This document shows, one piece after another, positions 34,099-42,159 of a DNA stretch of 64,000 nucleotides. Within the stretch, counting starts at the first letter, position 1. Every line of letters begins with the position of its first letter. A program made the translations under genes and the position numbers. Below the pieces are notes generated by a model. It worked only from the letters and a program-made list of their open reading frames with translations, searched no databases and was not told the DNA's origin. Origin of the DNA: CAZFVY01 sp964522665 (GTDB taxonomy: Bacteria; Verrucomicrobiota; Verrucomicrobiia; Limisphaerales; CAZFVY01); assembly GCA_964522665.1 (NCBI GenBank), contig CAZFVY010000009.1:1-64000 (forward strand). The letters are read 5' to 3'.

Positions 34099-35169
34099 AT
34101 GCGAGTCGCCGTCGAAACGAACGCGCTCTTTGTGACCCAGGCGGGAGTGGCGCGCTACGTGCGCGGCTTGCTAGGCGGCCTTTCGCGGATCAGCCACCCG
34201 GACATCGACCTCTTCGAGTTCGCCTGGAAGGTCGAGAATTTTGGCTATCAACAACCGCTTCGCGCGATCCGAACCGCGTACCGCGAATTGATCTGGGCCA
34301 GATTTCTCTCCCCGAGGCTCCTATTGAAACAGGGGGCCGATTTGCTGCACTCCACTACGGGCTATATGGCGCGCCACCCACGATCGATCCCCAACGTGGT
34401 GACGCTCCACGACTTGGCGTTTATCCGTCACCCGGAGCGGTTTCGCCGTTGGCAGAAGTGGTCCGGCCAACAAAACCTGCTTCCCATTCGCTCGGCTGAT
34501 CGCGTGATCTGTATCAGCCAATTTACCGCCGACGAAGCGATGGAATTGCTCGCTTTGCCCGCCAGCAAGATAACGGTCGTGTACAACGGGTGCGATTTTC
34601 AGCCGACCGAAGGCGCGGTTCCCGAAAGCGCGCCTGATTTTGCGGTACCGGACGAGTTTTTCCTTTTCGTTGGCTCGCTTGAGCCGGGCAAGAATCTGGC
34701 GCTGGCACGCGCCGCCTATCTTGCCGCGGAGGCCGAGGGACGCCGCCTGCCGCCCTTGCTGATCGTGGGCGCACGTTGGCCGGGGGTGAAACATGAAGGA
34801 GAGCCGGTGAGCGAATGGCGCTACCTCGGCCGCCAACCTGATTCAGCGCTGGTTTACCTGTACAAGCGCGCGCTTGGACTGGTCTTTCCGAGCAAATATG
34901 AAGGCTTTGGTCTCCCGGTCGCGGAAGCGATGGCGGTCGGATGCCCAGTCATCTGCTCACCCGTGGCCAGCCTGCCGGAGGTTTGCGGCGACGCCGCGCT
35001 GCTGACCGAGATGAATCCGGCCGCCTACCTCGCGGCGATGCGCCGGCTGATCTCCGACCCTGGATTGAGGGATGAGTTGATCGGTAAAGGCAAAGCGCGG
35101 GCGGGCCGATTCTCGTGGAGCCGTTGCGCCGGAGAGACAGCCCAAGTCTATCGGGACGTCTTAAGCTGA
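34099..35169 (+). CDS. Glycosyltransferase family 4 (GT-B fold)
   Basis: A 356-residue retaining glycosyltransferase. The N-terminal domain has VAVETNALFVTQAGVARYVRGLL (acceptor-side glycine motif) and NVVTLHDLAFIRHPERF. The C-terminal nucleotide-sugar domain has FLFVGSLEPGKNLALARAAY and the GT4 E-x7-E motif in PSKYEGFGLPVAEAMAVGCPVI, followed by SPVASLPEVCGDAALL. It acts at the cytoplasmic face and adds one sugar to a lipid-linked repeat unit. It lies in the glycan operon 33 bases after the Wzy-like gene. Donor and linkage are unknown. Confidence 0.92.
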   Translation: MRVAVETNALFVTQAGVARYVRGLLGGLSRISHPDIDLFEFAWKVENFGYQQPLRAIRTAYRELIWARFLSPRLLLKQGADLLHSTTGYMARHPRSIPNVVTLHDLAFIRHPERFRRWQKWSGQQNLLPIRSADRVICISQFTADEAMELLALPASKITVVYNGCDFQPTEGAVPESAPDFAVPDEFFLFVGSLEPGKNLALARAAYLAAEAEGRRLPPLLIVGARWPGVKHEGEPVSEWRYLGRQPDSALVYLYKRALGLVFPSKYEGFGLPVAEAMAVGCPVICSPVASLPEVCGDAALLTEMNPAAYLAAMRRLISDPGLRDELIGKGKARAGRFSWSRCAGETAQVYRDVLS

Positions 35170-35170
35170 C

Positions 35171-35932
35171 ATGCCAAGCCAGAATCTTTTTTTTACGGTT
35201 TACCGCGGGAATCAGGGGGCGCTCCGACATTCGGCGTATATGCGCATGTCAAAGGTGCTGCTCATTCAGCACGTCCTGCGGCGATTCGCGATCGAGTTGG
35301 CGGACAAACGAATTTTCGACTACGGCTTTGGCGCCGGGACGTTCTTCCGTTATTGCCCGAAATCGAGCCAGTTGTTCGGCGTCGAACTTGATCCCGTGTG
35401 CGTGGCGGAGGTCTCCGCCATGTTGGCCGCCCAAGGATTCACCCACGTTGATCTGCAGCCGCTGCCACTGGACACCTGGCAGAATCATCCCCTGCTCCAA
35501 CAATCCTACGATTTGGTGATTTGCAGCCACGTCTTGGAACACCTGCCGGACCCCGCGGGCTTTTTGCGCCGCATCCAAGCTTGCCTCTTGCCCGGCGGTC
35601 AGTTCGTTGGATTGGTGCCGATCAACGAACGCCGGCAGGACTCGCACCATGTTCAGATTGTTGACCAACCGGCGGTTCAATCGTGGCTAAACGGAACCGT
35701 CCTTCGGTTGCAGGGCTGGGTGGAATCTGACCCCGCGCTCTACTGGGTCCAGCCGCTCTTCACATACGAATCGGGCTGGCGCCACCGGACCGCCCAAGCT
35801 CTGAGCATGGCGATCGGGCCGGTGGCGAAGGCGCTGGGACCGGAACGCTGGTTTGCGTTGGGCAAGGCTTTGGGCATATTGACTCGATCAAAACCAACCC
35901 AGGCCGCGCTCGTTTTGCAACGAGTGGATTAG
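35171..35932 (+). CDS. Class I SAM-dependent methyltransferase
   Basis: A 253-residue soluble enzyme that starts one base after the stop of the preceding transferase. The SAM motif is IFDYGFGAGTFFRYCP (motif I with DYGxGxG) and the acidic strand VELDPV ends motif II. DLVICSHVLEHLPDPAGFLRRI is the motif seen in many Methyltransf_11/23 proteins, and CLLPGGQFVGLVP is motif III. The C-terminal 80 residues are helical and aromatic and may bind the acceptor. In a glycan operon it probably methylates a sugar hydroxyl or caps a chain; that is inference. Confidence 0.88.
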   Translation: MPSQNLFFTVYRGNQGALRHSAYMRMSKVLLIQHVLRRFAIELADKRIFDYGFGAGTFFRYCPKSSQLFGVELDPVCVAEVSAMLAAQGFTHVDLQPLPLDTWQNHPLLQQSYDLVICSHVLEHLPDPAGFLRRIQACLLPGGQFVGLVPINERRQDSHHVQIVDQPAVQSWLNGTVLRLQGWVESDPALYWVQPLFTYESGWRHRTAQALSMAIGPVAKALGPERWFALGKALGILTRSKPTQAALVLQRVD

Positions 35933-35939
35933 GCCAGCC

Positions 35940-37280
35940 ATGAACCGCCTTGAAATTATTCACGATCCGGCGAACGCCCTGGCGGCCATCGTGGACCGCC
36001 ACCTGCCGGACGGGGCGTTCAAGCGAATCGTGATCAAGCCCAATTGGGTCAAGCATCAGGAAGACGAACGGTTTCCCATCGCGGCCTTGGTCACCAGCAG
36101 CGCCCTCATCGACGCCACGGTTGCCGGCTGCCTGCGCAAATACCCGGCCGCCGAATCGATCATTGTGGGCGATGTGCCGCTGCAATCGTGTGACTGGGAA
36201 CTGCTGGTCCGGCAGGCCGGGATCGACCGCCTCATCGAAAAGTACCGCGGGCAGACTTCCCCTCGCGTGCAATTCCTCGACCTGCGCCGCGAGCGCTGGC
36301 GGCCGCAAGATGGTTACCTGGAATTGTCGGATAAAGCCCCGGGCGACCCGGCCGGGTACGTCGAGGTAATCCTGGACCGGCAAAGCCTCCTGGACCCGGT
36401 GAGCGGTCAAGCACACCTTTTTCGCGTCTCGGACTACGACCCTGCCGAAACGGTCAGCGTCCATTCCGGCCAGCAGCACCGCTATCTAATCGCCCGGTCG
36501 GTCCTGGAGTCTGACCTGTTCATCAACCTGCCCAAGATGAAAACGCACCAGAAGGCGGGCTTGACCGGCGCGCTGAAGAATCTGGTGGGCATCAACGGCG
36601 CAAAGGCTTATCTGGTCCACCACCGGAAAGGACTTCCCAGCCAAGGTGGCGACGAATTTCCCGAGTCGGTGGACCGACTGTTCTACTACCAAGCCCGGTT
36701 CCGTGAATTCTTTCAAAAGCGATCCCGTTTCCTCTTCCGATTCTTCCGTCTCATTTGGCGCGCCATCAAGCGTCTCCGCGGCATTCAAACGGTCGGCACG
36801 CCCGATCGGCTGCAAGGGAAGTTTTATCTCGGCTCCGGCTCGTGGCACGGCAACGACTCGATCTGGCGGATGGTGTATGACCTCAATCGAATCATCCTCT
36901 TCGCGTCGGCCGCCGGCGGAGCGCTGCAAAAGGCGCCCCAACGCCGTTACGTCGCGATCCTGGACGGCCTGATCGCCGCGGAAGGCAATGGACCGCTGCA
37001 ACCGATCCCCGTGGCGGCGAACGTCGTCGCCGCGTCGGACAATCCCTTCCTGATCGATTTGGCGATGGCCAAACTGATGGGCTTTGACTATCGAAAGATT
37101 CGCCAGCTTGCGCAGCTCAAGTTGTTTCCCGACGCGACTTGGGGGGGAATCGACCCGGAGGATTTTGAGGTGACGATCGACGGCGTCGCGTCGCATGGGG
37201 GCCTGCGCGACATTTCTCCGATCAAGCGTTTTCTCGCGCCTCCGGGCTGGGCCGGGCAGATCGAATTGGAGGGGCCGTGA
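35940..37280 (+). CDS. DUF362 domain-containing protein
   Basis: A 446-residue protein with the DUF362 core: IKPNWVKHQ near residue 38, DVPLQSCDWELLVRQAG near 85, and DLFINLPKMKTHQKAGLTGALKNLVGING, the domain's hallmark, near 195-225. A basic insert (RFLFRFFRLIWRAIKRLRG) may lie on the membrane. No ferredoxin-type cysteine cluster is present, unlike DUF362 proteins with iron-sulfur centres. The enzymatic role of DUF362 is not established; homologues occur in polysaccharide and secondary-metabolite loci. Its stop codon overlaps the start of the next gene (TGATG), which points to a linked function with that CapK-like protein. Confidence 0.82.
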   Translation: MNRLEIIHDPANALAAIVDRHLPDGAFKRIVIKPNWVKHQEDERFPIAALVTSSALIDATVAGCLRKYPAAESIIVGDVPLQSCDWELLVRQAGIDRLIEKYRGQTSPRVQFLDLRRERWRPQDGYLELSDKAPGDPAGYVEVILDRQSLLDPVSGQAHLFRVSDYDPAETVSVHSGQQHRYLIARSVLESDLFINLPKMKTHQKAGLTGALKNLVGINGAKAYLVHHRKGLPSQGGDEFPESVDRLFYYQARFREFFQKRSRFLFRFFRLIWRAIKRLRGIQTVGTPDRLQGKFYLGSGSWHGNDSIWRMVYDLNRIILFASAAGGALQKAPQRRYVAILDGLIAAEGNGPLQPIPVAANVVAASDNPFLIDLAMAKLMGFDYRKIRQLAQLKLFPDATWGGIDPEDFEVTIDGVASHGGLRDISPIKRFLAPPGWAGQIELEGP

Positions 37281-38656
37281 TGAACTGGCGTTCGAACGCA
37301 TTCTTCGCCTTGCACCGCCTGATCGGGTCGCAGGCGCTGGAATACTATCAGGAATTCTTGCGTTTTCAGTCGGTCTCGGCGGCCAAACTACAGACGGTGA
37401 CGACGGAACGATTGAACGCTCTGCTCCGGCACGCCGTGGCCAACGTTCCTTATTATCGCGAGCAGCCGCGCGCGCGCGGTAGTAATCTGACTGACTTTCC
37501 AATTCTGACCAAAGCCATCGTGCGCGAGCGATTCACGGACCTCATGACGGATCCGTTACGCGCGGAGTACAAAACCGGAAAACCGCGCCGGCGATACTCT
37601 TGGGTCGAGGTGAAAACCGGCGGCTCGACCGGCGAACCGACTCGCGTCATTCACGATCGTGAGTTTCGCGACCGCGGACGCGCGAGCCGATTGTTTTCGC
37701 AGCAGCTCTGCGGTTTTCCGCTCGGCACACCCTATTTTATGCTGTGGGGATCGATGCGGGAGATCACCGCGGCGCGCGATTCCTGGACGAAGCGAGTCAT
37801 GAACCTGCTGCTCAACGTCCGAACGCTTAACGCATTTCAAATGACTGATGCCAAGATGACGGATTACCTGCGCCTCATCAACGAATCGCCCGCGGAGCAC
37901 ATGATGGCTTACGTGGACGCGTGCGACCAATTGGCCCAGTTCGTCCTGGATGGTTCACGGCGCGCCAAGCCGCTACGCTCCGTCATGGCCTGCGCCGGGA
38001 CCGTCACGGACGCGGCGCGGGAACGGATCGAGCAAGCGTTCTCCACCCGCGTGCGCAACAAATACGGCAGCCGCGATTGCACCGACATGGCCTGCGAATG
38101 CGCGGCGGGACGACTTCATATTTACAGTCATCACGTCCGGTTGGAAGTCGTGGACGCGGACGGCCAACCGGCGCCGCCGGGGAATTCGGGCCGAATCCTG
38201 GTGACTCTCCTCGGGAACCACAGCTTTCCCATGATCCGCTATGAGATCGGGGACCAAGGGCGCTTGGACTCGGGCGGTTGCGATTGCGGGCTGCCTTTCC
38301 CGACTCTGCAAGCCGTCGAAGGCCGTTCGCTTGAATTCATCCGCGACACCTCCGGTGGATTTGTGACACCGATCTACCTGCGGCACCTGATTGGGGTCGT
38401 CCACAACCCGGTGGGCCATTTGCGCCGCTTCCAATTGACGCAGTCCGAGCCGCGTCGATACGAGTTGCTGCTCGAAGTCGGCGCGCAGAATTGGCCGGGA
38501 TTTCATGACAAAACGTGGCCGCAAATCGAGCGCGACTTGCGGGCGGTCCTCGGCGCCGACGCGGTCATCGAAAGCCAGCGCGTCGAAAGCATCCCGGAGA
38601 GCGCCAGCGGAAAATTCATTTACGTCCGCAATCTGGTAAACTCGGCCACTTCTTGA
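37280..38656 (+). CDS. CapK/PaaK-like adenylate-forming protein of a polysaccharide locus
   Basis: A 458-residue member of the phenylacetate-CoA ligase (PaaK)/CapK branch of the ANL superfamily. The phosphate-binding loop is VKTGGSTGEPTRVIHD near residue 115. KYGSRDCTDMACECAAG is the A5-like motif with the cysteine-rich patch seen in this branch, and IRYEIGDQGRL is the A7 motif (YxxGD). Such proteins activate a carboxylic acid as adenylate, here perhaps to decorate a sugar or amino group on the glycan. The start is taken at ATG 37280, one codon after a GTG, and overlaps the DUF362 stop. The substrate is unknown. Confidence 0.88.
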   Translation: MNWRSNAFFALHRLIGSQALEYYQEFLRFQSVSAAKLQTVTTERLNALLRHAVANVPYYREQPRARGSNLTDFPILTKAIVRERFTDLMTDPLRAEYKTGKPRRRYSWVEVKTGGSTGEPTRVIHDREFRDRGRASRLFSQQLCGFPLGTPYFMLWGSMREITAARDSWTKRVMNLLLNVRTLNAFQMTDAKMTDYLRLINESPAEHMMAYVDACDQLAQFVLDGSRRAKPLRSVMACAGTVTDAARERIEQAFSTRVRNKYGSRDCTDMACECAAGRLHIYSHHVRLEVVDADGQPAPPGNSGRILVTLLGNHSFPMIRYEIGDQGRLDSGGCDCGLPFPTLQAVEGRSLEFIRDTSGGFVTPIYLRHLIGVVHNPVGHLRRFQLTQSEPRRYELLLEVGAQNWPGFHDKTWPQIERDLRAVLGADAVIESQRVESIPESASGKFIYVRNLVNSATS

Positions 38657-38662
38657 GGCAGC

Positions 38663-39847
38663 ATGAGCGATTCCCGCGGCAACCGCATTCTCTACGTCCA
38701 CAACAGCGCGGACCTTTATGGCGCCAGCCGCTCCCTTCTGCGCCTGGTCCCGCGGATGAAAAGCCGCGGCTGGAACGTGCAGGTCCTGGTGCCTGAGGAC
38801 GGCCCCCTGAAGCAGCGCCTGGAATCGTTCGGCGTGAAGGTCGATATCGATCCTGCCCTCTCGATCATCACGCGGACAACGTTCAAATCCTGGCGCCTGC
38901 TCTTGCTTGTGGCCGGTTTCGTCCGGTCGGTCGCTCGTCTGCGCCGGCGAATTCGGGCGGAACGCATCGATCTGGTCCACACCAACAGCGGCGTGATTTT
39001 CTCCCCGGCCCTCGCGGCTCGTCTGGCCGGAGTCCCTCACGTCTGGCACGTGCGGGAATCGTTTGAGGAATTCCGGTCCCTGTGGAAGCCATACTCCAGC
39101 TACATGCTCGCCTGCTCGCGGCGGATCATCGCGGTCTCCGGACCGACGGCCGCGCAGTTCCCCGCCAGCCCCAAGGTCACCGTGGTCCACAATGGCGCGG
39201 ACCTGGATGAATTCGCTCTGGATTCGGAAGCGGCGCGCGCCCGATTTCGCGGCGAACACGGACTGGGGAACCTGCCCGTGGTCGGTTGCATAGGCCGCAT
39301 TAAATTTGTCCGCAAAGGCCAGGAGGTCTTGGTCGAAGCCGCGAAGCGGATTAAAGACTCCGGGTTCCAGGCCAAGTACCTGATCGTGGGATCGACCGCT
39401 CCAGGCTACGAAGATCATCTCGTGCGCCTGCGGGAGCTGATCCAGCGCCTCGGACTCCAGGAAGACGTCATCCTGGCTGGTGAGCTGAGCGATGTCCGCG
39501 CCGCCTACGCGGCGATGGATATCTTCGTCCTGCCCTCGGCTCAACCCGAGCCGTTCGGCGGCGTAGTGCTGGAAGCGATGGCCCTGAAATTGCCGGTGAT
39601 CGCCACCGCCATCGGCGGATCGATCGAACAGGTTGAGGACGGAGTTACCGGCTACTTGATCCCACCGGCGGATTCAGCGGCCATGGCGGATCGCGTCAAA
39701 CGCCTGCTGGAAGACCCCGAGTTGCGGGTCCGCATGGGGCACGCGGGACGCGAACGACTGGCGCGGCGCTTTTCGATTGGTGAAATGCTCAATCGGATCG
39801 AAGGCGTGTATCGCGACGCCGGACTCTTGCCGGAAAGCGATCCTTAG
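38663..39847 (+). CDS. Glycosyltransferase family 4, second in the operon
   Basis: A 394-residue GT-B transferase. The N-terminal half has ILYVHNSADLYGASRSLLRL, LVHTNSGVIFSPALAARLAG and VPHVWHVRESF. The C-terminal donor domain has VVGCIGRIKFVRKGQEVLVEA, DIFVLPSAQPEPFGGVVLEAMALKLPVIAT (the E-x7-E motif) and a GSIEQVEDGVTGYLIPPAD end block. It begins 6 bases after the CapK-like gene and is the last member of the + strand run. It adds a sugar from a nucleotide donor at the cytoplasmic side; the linkage is unknown. Confidence 0.92.
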   Translation: MSDSRGNRILYVHNSADLYGASRSLLRLVPRMKSRGWNVQVLVPEDGPLKQRLESFGVKVDIDPALSIITRTTFKSWRLLLLVAGFVRSVARLRRRIRAERIDLVHTNSGVIFSPALAARLAGVPHVWHVRESFEEFRSLWKPYSSYMLACSRRIIAVSGPTAAQFPASPKVTVVHNGADLDEFALDSEAARARFRGEHGLGNLPVVGCIGRIKFVRKGQEVLVEAAKRIKDSGFQAKYLIVGSTAPGYEDHLVRLRELIQRLGLQEDVILAGELSDVRAAYAAMDIFVLPSAQPEPFGGVVLEAMALKLPVIATAIGGSIEQVEDGVTGYLIPPADSAAMADRVKRLLEDPELRVRMGHAGRERLARRFSIGEMLNRIEGVYRDAGLLPESDP

Positions 39848-39882
39848 CGCTCCACGCGACTCGCGGGCGGCGCGGCGGGGCC

Positions 39883-40860
39883 TTAGGCTCGCGCGCTGAT
39901 CTCGTCGTAGATCCAGCGGTACGTCTTTTCGAGGCCGACCCGCAGGCGAACGCACGGCTCCCAGCAAAGGTGTTTTCGGATCAGGGTATTATCGCTGTTG
40001 CGACCGTTCACCCCTTTCGGCGCGGCAAGATTGTACGAGCGCTTGAGCCGAATCCCCGCGATGCCCTCGATGATATCAACCAAGCCGTTGATCGTAACCA
40101 ACTCGTTACTGCCCAAATTGATCGGTTCCAAAATCTCACTGGCCAGAATCGCCTGAGTGCCCTTGAGGCAGTCATCGATATACATGAAACTGCGGGTCTG
40201 GTGTCCGTCACCCCAGATTTCAATTTCATGGCGGCCGGACAGCTTGGCTTGAATCACCTTGCGGCAGATCGCCGCCGGAGCCTTTTCACGTCCACCGTCA
40301 TAGGTGCCCAGCGGGCCGTAAACATTGTGATAGCGGGCCACCCGCGTCTGGAGTCCGAAGTCCTCGCGGAAATGGCGGCACATCCGCTCGCTGAAAAGCT
40401 TTTCCCAACCGTAACCGTCCTCCGGCATCGCGGGGTACGCGTCACTTTCCTTGAGGGCGACGACCTCGGGCGACGTTTGCTTGTCCGCCGCGTACACGCA
40501 GGCGGAAGAGGCGTAGAAATAACGCCGCACGCCGTGCTTGCGGGCCGCCATGCAGAGGTGGGTATTAATCAGAACCGAGAGCATGCAGAGCGCCCGGTTG
40601 TTTTCGATAAAACCCATCCCCCCCATATCCGCCGCCAGGTTGTAAACCGTCTCCGCGCCGTCCAGGGCTTGTTCACACGCGGCTTTGTCTTGCAGATCCA
40701 GTTGCAGATTCTCGACGCCTTCGGAGCGCTGGTACCACTCGCCGGGCGGCTTCAAATCCACCGACCGGACGCGCGTGTACCCTTGTCGTAGCAATTCCGC
40801 CACCAGGTGCCCCCCGATGAAGCCACCGCCGCCGCAAACCACAGTTAAGCCAGAGCTCAT
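39883..40860 (-). CDS. NAD-dependent epimerase, GDP-mannose 3,5-epimerase-like
   Basis: A 325-residue extended short-chain dehydrogenase. The start is set at 40860 (MSSGLTVVCGGGGFIGGHLV), with an alternative ATG at 40875. The cofactor loop is GGGGFIGG. YNLAADMGGMGFIENN, the YGWEK catalytic pair, GTYDGGREKAPAAICRK and TRSFMYIDDC are strikingly like GDP-mannose 3,5-epimerase, which makes GDP-L-galactose and GDP-L-gulose. It would supply an unusual sugar donor to the adjacent glycan operon. It is convergent with that operon (36 bases between stops) and is followed on its own strand by no further gene. The assignment is by motif. Confidence 0.87.
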   Translation of the reverse strand: MSSGLTVVCGGGGFIGGHLVAELLRQGYTRVRSVDLKPPGEWYQRSEGVENLQLDLQDKAACEQALDGAETVYNLAADMGGMGFIENNRALCMLSVLINTHLCMAARKHGVRRYFYASSACVYAADKQTSPEVVALKESDAYPAMPEDGYGWEKLFSERMCRHFREDFGLQTRVARYHNVYGPLGTYDGGREKAPAAICRKVIQAKLSGRHEIEIWGDGHQTRSFMYIDDCLKGTQAILASEILEPINLGSNELVTINGLVDIIEGIAGIRLKRSYNLAAPKGVNGRNSDNTLIRKHLCWEPCVRLRVGLEKTYRWIYDEISARA

Positions 40861-40908
40861 ACGATCATGTTCCAAAGTTGAGCGGCGAAGCCTAGCCGGG
40901 CCGGGCGT

Positions 40909-41688
40909 TTATTCAAGGGCATATTTCTTGAGGCCGATGAGCTGGCACATGATCCGAAACACAAAGCGCGGATTATTCCGCAAGTAACGCCGCCACAGCC
41001 GGCGTGGCTCGCACCCGAGGCGGAACGCCCACTCCATGCCGCTCCGCTGCATCCAGCGGGGCGCCTGGCGCACGCGGCCCGCGTGAAAATCAAACGCCGC
41101 GCCGACGCCAAAGAACAAGGTGGCGTCGAGCTTTTGCCAGTATTGCGACATGAAGCGCTCCTGTTTCGGCGTGCTCAGGCCGACCCAAAAAATATCCGGC
41201 CGACGTTCCCTGACCAATTCAATCAGTCCCGTCTCTTCCTGCGGATTCAGCGGGCGAAAAGGCGGCGTGTACGAGCCGACGATCTTCACGCCGGGGAATC
41301 TGGCTTCCAGCCGGCTTTGCAATTCCGGCGCCAAACCGTCGCCGCCACCATAAAGAAAATGGGTGTACGGGGTATCGCGGGTAAGCTCGAACACGCGCAG
41401 CATCAAATCGGGTCCGTAAACACGATCCATCTGACGATGGCCACCCCATTTGCCAACCCAGACCATCGGCATCCCGTCCGGCGTGTTCAAAAACGATCGA
41501 TTCAGAATCTCCCGCAATTTTGGATCCGCTTGCGCTTCCATCACGCCATGCACCCCGGTGACGCAAACGTAGCCCTTCGCTTTTTGTTCCAAAGCTCGCG
41601 CGATTGCCGTCTCCGCCAGATCGAGATTGATGGCGCTCAATCCGACGCCCAACACGTTTACTCGCTTGAAGTCATTGGCTGCCGACAT
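40909..41688 (-). CDS. WecB/TagA/CpsF family glycosyltransferase (GT26)
   Basis: A 259-residue enzyme that adds N-acetylmannosamine, N-acetylmannosaminuronate or glucose as second sugar on a lipid-linked primer. The N-terminal block INLDLAETAIARALEQK and CVTGVHGVMEAQADP lead to NTPDGMPMVWVGKW with the proposed catalytic aspartate. VKIVGSYTPPF and DIFWVGLSTPKQERFMSQY complete the family pattern. The C-terminal FDFHAGRVRQAPRWMQRSGMEWAFRL is the membrane-association tail. It lies 48 bases upstream of the epimerase gene on the same strand, so the two may form an operon serving the same glycan. Confidence 0.93.
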   Translation of the reverse strand: MSAANDFKRVNVLGVGLSAINLDLAETAIARALEQKAKGYVCVTGVHGVMEAQADPKLREILNRSFLNTPDGMPMVWVGKWGGHRQMDRVYGPDLMLRVFELTRDTPYTHFLYGGGDGLAPELQSRLEARFPGVKIVGSYTPPFRPLNPQEETGLIELVRERRPDIFWVGLSTPKQERFMSQYWQKLDATLFFGVGAAFDFHAGRVRQAPRWMQRSGMEWAFRLGCEPRRLWRRYLRNNPRFVFRIMCQLIGLKKYALE

Positions 41689-41690
41689 AA

Positions 41691-41721
41691 GAAAAAGCCG
41701 TTCCGCATCGCACGGAACGGC
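41691..41721 (-). terminator. Rho-independent terminator of the IscA-like gene
   Basis: Read on the minus strand: GCCGTTCCG, 7-base loop, CGGAACGGC, then TTTTTC. The 9-bp GC-rich stem followed directly by five T is a textbook terminator, 32 bases after the stop at 41753. Confidence 0.85.
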
Positions 41722-41752
41722 GTTTATCAGCCTGGATTAACTTTCGTCGGTC

Positions 41753-42106
41753 TCAGGCCTCGAATGATTTGCCGCACCCGCAACTCTGGCGGGCGTTCGG
41801 GTTGGAAATTTTGAATCCCCCACCGTTGAGGGCGTCCAGGAAATCGACGACCGCTCCGCGCAGGTAATTGGCGCTGAAAGCATCAATGAGCACCTGCACC
41901 CCGCTCGCCTCGACGACCAAGTCGTTTTCCCGCTTTTCGTCGAAGACCAAGCCGTATTGCAGCCCCGAACAACCGCCCGACTCGACGTAAACGCGCAAGG
42001 GTTTGCCGGCGTTCGCCTGGTCGCTTTCACGCAACACCCGCACTTGCCCAATGGCGCTTTCAGTCAATCGGACAACGGGTTCGGATTCGGTGGCAACGTC
42101 GCTCAT
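41753..42106 (-). CDS. A-type iron-sulfur carrier protein (IscA/ErpA-like)
   Basis: A 117-residue HesB/IscA-type protein that takes up and hands over 4Fe-4S or 2Fe-2S clusters during cofactor assembly. The three cluster cysteines are present: one in VESGGCSGLQYGLVFD and two in the C-terminal QSCGCGKSF. LTESAIGQVRVLRESD opens the domain and FLDALNGGGFKISNPNA precedes the last motif, all typical. The length is normal. It ends at a strong terminator and is downstream of the large TPR gene on the same strand (53 bases). Confidence 0.94.
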   Translation of the reverse strand: MSDVATESEPVVRLTESAIGQVRVLRESDQANAGKPLRVYVESGGCSGLQYGLVFDEKRENDLVVEASGVQVLIDAFSANYLRGAVVDFLDALNGGGFKISNPNARQSCGCGKSFEA

Positions 42107-42159
42107 ATTTTCGTGACGATTCCAGCCTATACCTCGACGGAACGCCTGTCAAATCACCG

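Noticed and set aside
37973..39544. Long minus-strand open frame across the CapK-like and GT4 genes
   Set aside because: It spans two genes that have strong motifs on the + strand and shows no similarity of its own.
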